Origin: Chitinophaga pinensis
GTDB lineage: Bacteria > Bacteroidota > Bacteroidia > Bacteroidales > GCA-2748055
NCBI GenBank assembly: GCA_945863035.1
Contig: CAMAZH010000027.1
Location: 1 to 39,342, forward strand
DNA: 39,342 nucleotides
Direction of reading: 5' to 3'
This document shows positions 32,992-39,342 of the stretch, piece by piece. Each line of letters opens with the position of its first letter. Positions within the stretch are counted from its first letter, which is position 1. Both the position numbers and the translations under genes were made by a program. The notes under the pieces were generated by a model, which saw nothing but the letters and a program-made list of their open reading frames with translations, was not told the DNA's origin and did no database searches.

Positions 32992-35835
32992 TCAAATTTT
33001 TTCGGAAAACCACCTGATCAAAAGTTCTTTTATGGATTCCAAACGTATGGGTTTTAAGATAAAATCGTTCATACCGGCGGCCTTTGCCTCTTCCTTCTTT
33101 TCCGCTTCGTCTGCGCCGGTAATTGCGATTATTGGCATTTTCAAACCTTTTTCGCGCAGGATGGAGGCTGCCGTAATCCCATCCATTTCAGGCATAAAAA
33201 TGTCCATAAAAACAAGGTCGTAGTGTTTGGAAGTGGCCATTTCAACAGCCTCGGCACCATTCTTTGCAATATCGATCTCGAAACCCAGGTGTTTAAACGC
33301 GCTCTGGGTTAAACGCTGATTGATGATGTTGTCATCGGCAAAAAGAATTGCTATCCGGCTCCTGATCTTAACCACCTGCTTGGCTACCCCGCCATTGTCT
33401 TTTAAGCCCGGAAAATACTCTTTCACAATCCTGTAAACCTCGTTCGATTCGAAGGGTTGAATGAGATAATGGTCAATCCCCAAGGATCGGGATCTTACAT
33501 AATTACCGGGCTGATCGTTGGAGCTGATCATTATTACCGGGAAATGCTCGTAAAGCTTGCTTTCCTTCAGGTGGTGAGCCATCGTGAAACCGTCGTAACC
33601 AGGCTTATCCATAACAATAATCATCTGATAGAGATTTCTCTTTTGCTCAACATGGAAAATGGCAGAGTCAATAGTGTTCTCATCATAGACCCTGAAATCA
33701 TAATTAATTCCAAACCGATCAAGCAAACGATGGATGGTGTCATGGTCGTCTTTTACCTGTGTGAGGATCAATGCCGATACCTGAAGGTATTGTTTAATAT
33801 AAGTGAAATCGAATTTCTTTTTCAGGGGTTCGTTCGAGTGAACCTCAACTGTAAAGCTGAATTTTGCTCCCGGGAATCTTGTGTTTTTAGAATCCGAAAC
33901 CGGGCTTTCCACCCAAATCTGACCGTTCATCAGCTCAACCAGTTGCTTGGAGATGACCATTCCCAATCCCGTTCCTTTATCTCTGCGCGACTCGGAACTC
34001 TTGGCCTGAGCGAAATTCCCAAAAATCTTTTTAGAATCCCCCTTTGAAACCCCTATGCCGGTATCCTCAACCGAAAATAAAAGGCTAAGGGCCAAATTAT
34101 GTCGTTCCGCGAGTACAACCCCAATAGTAATTTTGCCTTCCTCGGTAAATTTTATGGCATTGCTGATCAGGTTGGAGATAACCTGCCTCAGTCGCAAGGG
34201 ATCACCAACCAGACGATCCGGAATGTCAGAATCTATGTTTGTTTGTATTTCCAGTCCTTTTTCATCGGCTGAATTTTTAAAGAGGGATATGCAAAAACCA
34301 ATTTCCTCCGCAAGGTTAAAGGGAATCTCTTCCAGCATCATTTTCCCACCTTCAATTTTCGAGAAGTCGAGAACATCGTTGATGATGTTAAGGAGCAAGT
34401 CCGACGATCGTCTGATAAACTGTACCTGCTCTTTTTGTTTTTCAGTCAGGGAATCTGCCGACAAGAGTTCGGTCATGTCAATTATTCCGTTCATGGGGGT
34501 GCGGATCTCATTGCTCATCTTTGCCAGGAAATCGGATTTTGCGGAATTGGCAGCCGCTTCCTGCTTTCTCGATTTTTCAAGAGCCGACACGTCAATGAGT
34601 GCAGAAATGGTTAATTCTTCCCCTGCTATCTGGGCTTTAATATCTTTTCGGTAAATAACAATTTCGTTTCCGTCTTTCTCATAATGAATAAAGTGACTGG
34701 AATCGAACGGGGCATTAATTCCATCCTTCAAGAGGTACTTGTTCGAAACCATAAACTGGCTGGCCAACTTGCTTCCGGTAATGTCGTCATCCTTTTCCAG
34801 GAAGAGCATCTTTTGTCCGGTGCGGTTGATGTTTTTTATGGTGCCGAGGGGATCGATAATCATGATACCCACCGGAAAATGCTCTACAATCATCTTTAGT
34901 GAGAGAAGGTCGGACGAACGCTTGTCCTGCTTCATACGTTCGTTGTTCATCTTGTGAACCAGAAACATAACAATTACAATCATCACGAGCAGCGATAAGG
35001 ATATCAGAATGAAATTCTCCCTGAAAAACACGGTGTTCAGCTTACCGGCCTCGATGGTGAAAACCACACCCAGGTCGTTGTTCAAAACATTCAGGGGATA
35101 AACGGCTGAGATTATCAATTGGTCGGAATCCTCCGAGTCGGAATAATAATGCTCCAGCACCATTTCCTCTTCAGAATCAATGCTTGCGGTTATTGTTTCC
35201 ATGTCCTTAATAAGAACAGTATCCGGGAAATTACACAACATTACCTGGTTGTCGCTGCTCACAACCCATTGCCACTGGAGTCCCTTAAGCCTGAAAAGCG
35301 AGAAGATGGAGTTGAGATATCTCTCCAGATTTATTTCCACAACAATATTCCCGTTTAACTCATTGTTTTTATAAAAGGGGAAGTAACTCAGATAATAACC
35401 TTTTTGCTTAATGATAATATCTTTCGACCGAAGTTCGTTATTGGATTGCCGGGGGAAGGAATCAATAACCAGCTCATCGTTATCCTTCAGGTAAATGCCC
35501 AGGTAAGAGTCTTTGTTGTCGTAAACAGAAATATTGCTGATCAAATCCCTGTTTTTGGAATATAGGCCCTGCAAATTGAGCGATATGTCCTTGAAAACCC
35601 TGTCGTTCGTAAAAATATCAGGCATTTTCTGAATATTTGCGAAAATAATCCGTGTAAGGTCATTTTCATACGAAGCAATCGTCTTTTCTATGTGCGAACC
35701 ACATAGTCCAACCTGTTCAGCCACCAGAGCTTTCTGGTAATCAATAATGTTTCGTTTGAACTTCATAAAGAAGACAACATTCAAGCAGACCACAGACAGT
35801 ACGGCCAAAACTATAGCCAGGTATAAGTTTTTCAT
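32992..35835 (-). CDS. hybrid histidine kinase lacking the phosphoacceptor His
   Basis: A 947-aa membrane protein: TM1 about 5-25, a Cache-like periplasmic sensor (26-270), TM2 about 275-293, a PAS domain (~313-415), a HisKA helix pair (~432-500), a HATPase domain (~545-665), a receiver (~685-808) and a second receiver (~827-945). In the H box, where homologues have SHEIRTPMNG, it reads SNEIRTPMNG: residue 442 is Asn (codon AAT at 34510-34512). The ATPase boxes look intact (SNLISNAIKFT, DTGIG, GTGLG). The first receiver lacks the acidic pair and the conserved Lys (Q793 in LIQPF); the second has all key residues (D834/D835, D878, T906, K928). It probably cannot autophosphorylate normally. Confidence 0.88.
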   Translation of the reverse strand: MKNLYLAIVLAVLSVVCLNVVFFMKFKRNIIDYQKALVAEQVGLCGSHIEKTIASYENDLTRIIFANIQKMPDIFTNDRVFKDISLNLQGLYSKNRDLISNISVYDNKDSYLGIYLKDNDELVIDSFPRQSNNELRSKDIIIKQKGYYLSYFPFYKNNELNGNIVVEINLERYLNSIFSLFRLKGLQWQWVVSSDNQVMLCNFPDTVLIKDMETITASIDSEEEMVLEHYYSDSEDSDQLIISAVYPLNVLNNDLGVVFTIEAGKLNTVFFRENFILISLSLLVMIVIVMFLVHKMNNERMKQDKRSSDLLSLKMIVEHFPVGIMIIDPLGTIKNINRTGQKMLFLEKDDDITGSKLASQFMVSNKYLLKDGINAPFDSSHFIHYEKDGNEIVIYRKDIKAQIAGEELTISALIDVSALEKSRKQEAAANSAKSDFLAKMSNEIRTPMNGIIDMTELLSADSLTEKQKEQVQFIRRSSDLLLNIINDVLDFSKIEGGKMMLEEIPFNLAEEIGFCISLFKNSADEKGLEIQTNIDSDIPDRLVGDPLRLRQVISNLISNAIKFTEEGKITIGVVLAERHNLALSLLFSVEDTGIGVSKGDSKKIFGNFAQAKSSESRRDKGTGLGMVISKQLVELMNGQIWVESPVSDSKNTRFPGAKFSFTVEVHSNEPLKKKFDFTYIKQYLQVSALILTQVKDDHDTIHRLLDRFGINYDFRVYDENTIDSAIFHVEQKRNLYQMIIVMDKPGYDGFTMAHHLKESKLYEHFPVIMISSNDQPGNYVRSRSLGIDHYLIQPFESNEVYRIVKEYFPGLKDNGGVAKQVVKIRSRIAILFADDNIINQRLTQSAFKHLGFEIDIAKNGAEAVEMATSKHYDLVFMDIFMPEMDGITAASILREKGLKMPIIAITGADEAEKKEEAKAAGMNDFILKPIRLESIKELLIRWFSEKI

Positions 35836-35936
35836 CTAGACCACAGAAGTTAAAAAAGGATACATTGGATCATTGCACTTATTTAAAAACAAACAATAAA
35901 TTAACAGTGATGTCTTACGATTAAAAACCAATTATG

Positions 35937-36872
35937 TTACCTGCCTCCCCTATACCTGCCTTCATCTATATCCATAATACTTAAGTAACTTTCATAACGT
36001 GAAGAAGCTATTTCATTGTCTTCAACGGCTTTTTTTACTGCGCAACCGGGTTCATGGGTGTGCAGGCAATTGTTGAACTGGCATTTCCCGGAGACTTTAA
36101 AAATCTCAGGGAAAAAATGAAACACTTCTCCCTTATCGAAATCTACAACCCCAAAACCTTTAATGCCGGGGGTGTCAATAATAAATGTGTTGCTGTCCAA
36201 CTCAACCATTTCAGCAAAAGTGGTTGTGTGCTTTCCGGTTTTATGATAGTCGGAAATGCTGCCGGTACGAAGTTGTACCTCCGGATGCAAAACATTAATC
36301 AGCGTGGATTTGCCAACTCCCGAGTTTCCGGAGATAAGTGTGGTTTTTCCTTTCAGCTCCTTTTTAAGGAGATCAATGCCAATACCCTCCTTGGCCGAAA
36401 CAGAAAAGCATGGGTAGCCGATGCCGCTGTAAAGTTTTATTAATCCCCCGAGCTCATCCAAGAGTTCGTTTTTGTAAAGATCGCTTTTATTGAATACGAT
36501 ACATGCAGGAATCCGGTATGCCTGCGCGGTCACCAGAAACCGATCGATAAACTCAAGGAATGTTTTGGGAGAAACCAGACTTGCGATAATCCATGCCTGG
36601 TCAATATTCGAAGCAATGAGCTGATACTCCTTGGAGAGGTTGGAAGCCCGACGTATCATGTAGTTTTTCCGCTCTTCAATTTTTTCTATAACCGAGGTGC
36701 TGTCTTTCTCTATTCCGCTGATCTCAACCCGGTCGCCCACAGCAACCGGACTTGTGGCTCGGATACCCTTAATACGGTACGTGCCACGTATCTTGCAGTT
36801 AAAGATATCGCCCTTTGTTGTTTTTACTGTGTACCAGCTTCCCGTCGACTTTATGACAATCCCTTTTTCCAA
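35937..36872 (-). CDS. rsgA: ribosome small-subunit-dependent GTPase A
   Basis: A 311-aa circularly permuted GTPase that helps late 30S maturation. The OB-fold is N-terminal (residues ~1-65); the GTPase motifs come in permuted order: NKSD (128-131, G4), GNSGVGKST (182-190, G1) and DTPG (233-236, G3). The C-terminal zinc site C264, C269, H271 and C277 is complete. The only start consistent with homology (MEKGIVIKSTGSWYTV) is a TTG at 36872, as an in-frame TGA lies two codons upstream. It is divergent from xth and stands 101 bases upstream of the hybrid kinase. Confidence 0.95.
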   Translation of the reverse strand: MEKGIVIKSTGSWYTVKTTKGDIFNCKIRGTYRIKGIRATSPVAVGDRVEISGIEKDSTSVIEKIEERKNYMIRRASNLSKEYQLIASNIDQAWIIASLVSPKTFLEFIDRFLVTAQAYRIPACIVFNKSDLYKNELLDELGGLIKLYSGIGYPCFSVSAKEGIGIDLLKKELKGKTTLISGNSGVGKSTLINVLHPEVQLRTGSISDYHKTGKHTTTFAEMVELDSNTFIIDTPGIKGFGVVDFDKGEVFHFFPEIFKVSGKCQFNNCLHTHEPGCAVKKAVEDNEIASSRYESYLSIMDIDEGRYRGGR

Positions 36873-36943
36873 ATCTCAGGCGTTTATCTCATTGATAGTT
36901 AGCAGCTTTAGCTGAATTTTGCAATTTAAACATCTTATTTTGA

Positions 36944-36951
36944 CAAACATA
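36944..36951 (-). promoter_or_regulatory. putative rsgA promoter, -7 box TATGTTTG
   Basis: Exact TAnnTTTG on the minus strand, 71 bases before the TTG start of rsgA. No clear -33 TTG. The predicted leader contains CAGCT-TT-AGCTG (36903-36914), a short palindrome. Confidence 0.4.
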
Positions 36952-37015
36952 GTTAATTAAAACCTTTTTTCAGAAATTATTTCTGCCATAAAGATTCATT
37001 GTTTTTAAATCCTTT

Positions 37016-37023
37016 TAGCTTTG
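37016..37023 (+). promoter_or_regulatory. putative xth promoter, -7 box TAGCTTTG
   Basis: Exact TAnnTTTG match. It supports a start at 37098 rather than the open frame from 36999, since transcription would begin near 37030. The nearest TTG (36999-37001) is only 14 bases upstream, shorter than usual. Confidence 0.45.
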
Positions 37024-37097
37024 CAATGAGGAGCAAAACCCCGTGTGTTTTTGTTCCGGACAACAGAATCAAAACCACTGAAATCCCCTTAACCCGA

Positions 37098-37862
37098 ATG
37101 AAAAAGATAATCAGCTATAATGTCAACGGCCTCCGGTCGGCAATAAGCAAAGGTTTTATGGAATGGCTCGACACCGAAAAGCCCGATGTTATATGTCTTC
37201 AGGAAACCAAAATGCAGGAAGACCAGGTCGACAAAATGTCTTTCGAGTTTCTGGGCTACCATCAGATATGGCATTCTGCAGTAAAAAAGGGATACAGCGG
37301 TGTGGCTGTGCTGAGCCGGCAAAAGCCCGATTCATGGTCAATCGGGATCGGAATTCCGGAATTTGACTATGAGGGTCGGCTTATTTGTGCTGAAATTGAC
37401 GGGATTACCATTGTAAACTCCTACTTTCCCTCGGGAACCACCGGCGATATACGGCAGGCTGTGAAAATGCAGTATCTCGATGCTATTTATGAATATCTCG
37501 TCAGGCTAAAATCGACCCGTTCCAATATTATTTTATCGGGGGATTATAACATTGCCCACAAGCCTGTCGATATCAATCATCCCGAACGACACCTGAAGTC
37601 ATCGGGCTTTCTTCCCGAAGAAAGGGAATGGATGGACCGGCTTACCGCACTGGGTTTTGTTGACACCTTCAGGGAGTTTAACCAACAGGCTGAACAATAC
37701 TCCTGGTGGAGTTACCGGGCCGGATCGCGGGGAAAAAATCTGGGTTGGAGACTCGACTACCACATGGCTAGCGAAAACATGAAACCGGCCTTGCACGACG
37801 CGGGAATATTGCAGGGCGTTGTGCATTCCGACCACTGCCCCGTGTATGTTGTGCTTACGTAG
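37098..37862 (+). CDS. xth: exodeoxyribonuclease III / AP endonuclease
   Basis: A 254-aa base-excision-repair nuclease of the ExoIII/ExoA family that cuts at abasic sites and trims 3' ends. Metal and catalytic residues are in the usual motifs: N8 in YNVNGLR, E36 in LQETK, the D/N pair in SGDYNIAH, and the final His in SDHCPVYVVL. The open frame begins at 36999, but the family start MKKIISYNVNGLR is the ATG at 37098, and a promoter box lies between the two. It converges with the SGNH gene, with a possible shared terminator between them. Confidence 0.95.
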   Translation: MKKIISYNVNGLRSAISKGFMEWLDTEKPDVICLQETKMQEDQVDKMSFEFLGYHQIWHSAVKKGYSGVAVLSRQKPDSWSIGIGIPEFDYEGRLICAEIDGITIVNSYFPSGTTGDIRQAVKMQYLDAIYEYLVRLKSTRSNIILSGDYNIAHKPVDINHPERHLKSSGFLPEEREWMDRLTALGFVDTFREFNQQAEQYSWWSYRAGSRGKNLGWRLDYHMASENMKPALHDAGILQGVVHSDHCPVYVVLT

Positions 37863-37890
37863 AAGCGTCTTTCCAACAGGTAATGATTCG

Positions 37891-37927
37891 CTTTCGCACC
37901 TCCGTTTATAGCGAAAGGGCTTTTCTT
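37891..37927 (+). terminator. possible terminator after xth
   Basis: CTTTCGC (37891-37897) and GCGAAAG (37911-37917) can form a 7-base stem with a 13-base loop, followed by GGCTTTTCTT. It lies 29 bases after the xth stop and overlaps the last codons of the convergent SGNH gene. The long loop and three bases between stem and T-run make it weak. Confidence 0.4.
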
Positions 37928-39342
37928 AAAACAGCAGTCCAGATTGCGTAGCCCTCGGGTTTCATGTGAATGCCATCCTCAACAAAAAGGGAGTGGTTGA
38001 GTTTTCCGTCCTTGTAAAACATGGGCGTTGCAACATCCACAAATACGACGTTTTCATGACCATCAGCAAGTTCTCTGAGCAACTGGTGGGTCTTTTTGTA
38101 CTTTTCCCATAAGTGCATCCTGTGAATGCTAGGTTTAGGGGAAAGAATGTAAACCTTTGTTTCAGGTAATTCCTTCATGACATTTTCAATGAATACTCTT
38201 ACGTTTGCCTGAACTTCTTCGGGTGTGATTCCCATTGGAATATCATTATCTCCTTCGTAATAAACTATTTGGGATGGTTTGTAAGGCAAGGCGATCCGGT
38301 CCATGTACATCAGAGCCTCCGGGCTGGTGGATCCCCCGAAACCCCTGTGAATAATCTGCAATTCGGGAAAATCGCTTCGAAGGGTTTCCCAGCGGACAAT
38401 ACTTGAACTTCCGATAAACAGGGTAGCGTTTTTCGGGGGAGAGGCTTGCCGGTCCATATAAACGAAATTCCTGATTTCCCTGTCAAATCTTTTTTCCTCG
38501 GAGTTTTCATAAAGCCGTGGAGCCAGGAAAAGCTCATGTATAAAAAGACTCTCGTCATTAAGTGTAATAAACAAAGTATCCCTTTCAATTTCCCAGCCCA
38601 GAGTACTAATGTCGAATGTGTCTGGCAAATGACTTGCCGCACTTGCCGAACGGTACTCCGTCATAAATAAACCGTTACGGTAAAGTCCGATTTTATCGCC
38701 CTTTACTCCCCCGAAAACAAAAAGATTCACTTTCTCATTGTCTGTGATTGTGATTCGGGAAGAACCTTTGAGGCTTGTCGGGATTTCCTCGCTCAGATTA
38801 ACGGTGAACATCGAAGAAGATGTATTGTAGCTCTGTCCCATGGGAGACCATACCAGCTTGTGTTGAGGCTTGCTGTCGGCATCGTCGGCATAGACCTGAA
38901 GAGCCAAACTATTTCGGCCGTTGTTTTTTCGGAATTTGTCATGGTTTTCTTCCCGGATCCCGATTTCGACTTCTGTAATTCTTTTGTTTCCCTGAAATTG
39001 AGTGACAGCGTGCACCTCCCCCGAGAAGATGCCAGAATGATCGCCGGCATCAAATCCGGACAGGCGGATAAAGTCTTTCCCGGGGAGGGGAACTATCGAG
39101 ATCTGGTGAATATCGGCAGAACCCCTGTAGGGCGCCAAAAATATTTCAATTGCGTCTCCATTCCAGGGATTCAGAGTGTCTGTCGAGATACTGTCGTCGG
39201 TGATTTCAAATATGAAGTGCAGGCTTTTGGCACTCCAGCCAACTTTCATACAGGCCTCAAAATCCTCAGGATTGCTGTATTGTCCCAAAGGGTCGGCCCA
39301 TAGCCGGTATGCATCGATCTTTGACCATTCGGCGGGGCTTCC
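37906..39342 (-). CDS. SGNH/GDSL hydrolase with N-terminal CBM9-like domain (5' end outside window)
   Basis: At least 478 aa; the frame is open through the right edge, so the true start lies outside the window. The visible N-terminal ~190 residues resemble a CBM9/DOMON-like beta-sandwich (the WNGDAIEIFLAP motif is typical). After a ~90-residue linker domain comes an SGNH hydrolase: FIGSSSIVRW (block I serine), RGFGGST (block II), YYEGDNDI (block III) and DGIHMKPEGY (block V Asp-His) are all present. It is likely an exported carbohydrate esterase that acts on bound polysaccharide. The signal peptide cannot be checked here. The substrate is unknown. Confidence 0.85.
   Translation of the reverse strand, partial: GSPAEWSKIDAYRLWADPLGQYSNPEDFEACMKVGWSAKSLHFIFEITDDSISTDTLNPWNGDAIEIFLAPYRGSADIHQISIVPLPGKDFIRLSGFDAGDHSGIFSGEVHAVTQFQGNKRITEVEIGIREENHDKFRKNNGRNSLALQVYADDADSKPQHKLVWSPMGQSYNTSSSMFTVNLSEEIPTSLKGSSRITITDNEKVNLFVFGGVKGDKIGLYRNGLFMTEYRSASAASHLPDTFDISTLGWEIERDTLFITLNDESLFIHELFLAPRLYENSEEKRFDREIRNFVYMDRQASPPKNATLFIGSSSIVRWETLRSDFPELQIIHRGFGGSTSPEALMYMDRIALPYKPSQIVYYEGDNDIPMGITPEEVQANVRVFIENVMKELPETKVYILSPKPSIHRMHLWEKYKKTHQLLRELADGHENVVFVDVATPMFYKDGKLNHSLFVEDGIHMKPEGYAIWTAVLRKALSL

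Noticed and set aside
34055..34654. 199-codon plus-strand frame inside the hybrid kinase gene
   Set aside because: Serine/arginine-rich shadow opposite the HisKA/HATPase coding region; no support.

Overview
This window looks like chromosomal DNA of a Bacteroidota (Bacteroidetes) organism, probably Bacteroidales or Marinilabiliales-like; I cannot place it more finely from sequence alone. Supporting signs are: genes start without Shine-Dalgarno sequences and usually follow A-rich leaders; many start sites are preceded by the phylum's -7 promoter box TAnnTTTG; atpD-atpC stand apart from the other ATP synthase genes; and typical families of the phylum are present (DUF2723 membrane protein, ArgR with a GNAT in an arginine cluster, TonB-like proteins, SUI1 homologue, hybrid histidine kinase). 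Almost all of the window is ordinary core-genome content. I see no tRNA, rRNA, CRISPR array, complete insertion sequence or prophage.

Left region (4-10949): carB is transcribed leftward, divergently from a rightward operon argR - GNAT acyltransferase - argG - proC - argE - argH - proB - proA. Gene gaps are from -4 to +24 bases. An ARG-box-like palindrome overlaps the argR start region, which suggests arginine control of argR and perhaps carB. The operon joins the end of arginine synthesis (ArgE, ArgG, ArgH) to the full proline pathway (ProB, ProA, ProC). argB, argC, argD, the transcarbamylase gene and carA are absent from the window.

Middle region (10951-25085): a small outer-membrane beta-barrel protein; an AT-rich intergenic stretch holding a ~100-bp repeat and a complex foldable element; atpD-atpC followed closely by a degenerate alpha/beta-hydrolase and a GT9 heptosyltransferase-like gene; a TonB-like protein; a large zincin/beta-propeller/outer-membrane protein; a SUI1 homologue; a DUF2723 GT-C-like membrane protein with a TPR tail; and a protein with a GH16-like domain that has lost both catalytic glutamates. 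A second copy of the ~100-bp repeat lies in the opposite orientation 11.4 kb away.

Right region (25086-39342): pepE; an AsmA-like protein followed by a sensor kinase; a U32 family tRNA-hydroxylation-type protein; an unrecognised 234-aa protein; mnmH (selU) downstream of a hybrid histidine kinase whose phosphoacceptor His is Asn; rsgA; exodeoxyribonuclease III; and, running off the right edge, an SGNH hydrolase with an N-terminal carbohydrate-binding-like domain.

The observations most worth follow-up are three apparent pseudoenzymes (GH16-like, alpha/beta-hydrolase, hybrid kinase), the inverted pair of intergenic repeats, a small MITE-like element next to the 234-aa gene, the interleaved stem structure upstream of atpD, and the gapped arginine cluster. 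I did not find a clear new multi-gene defence or mobile system.
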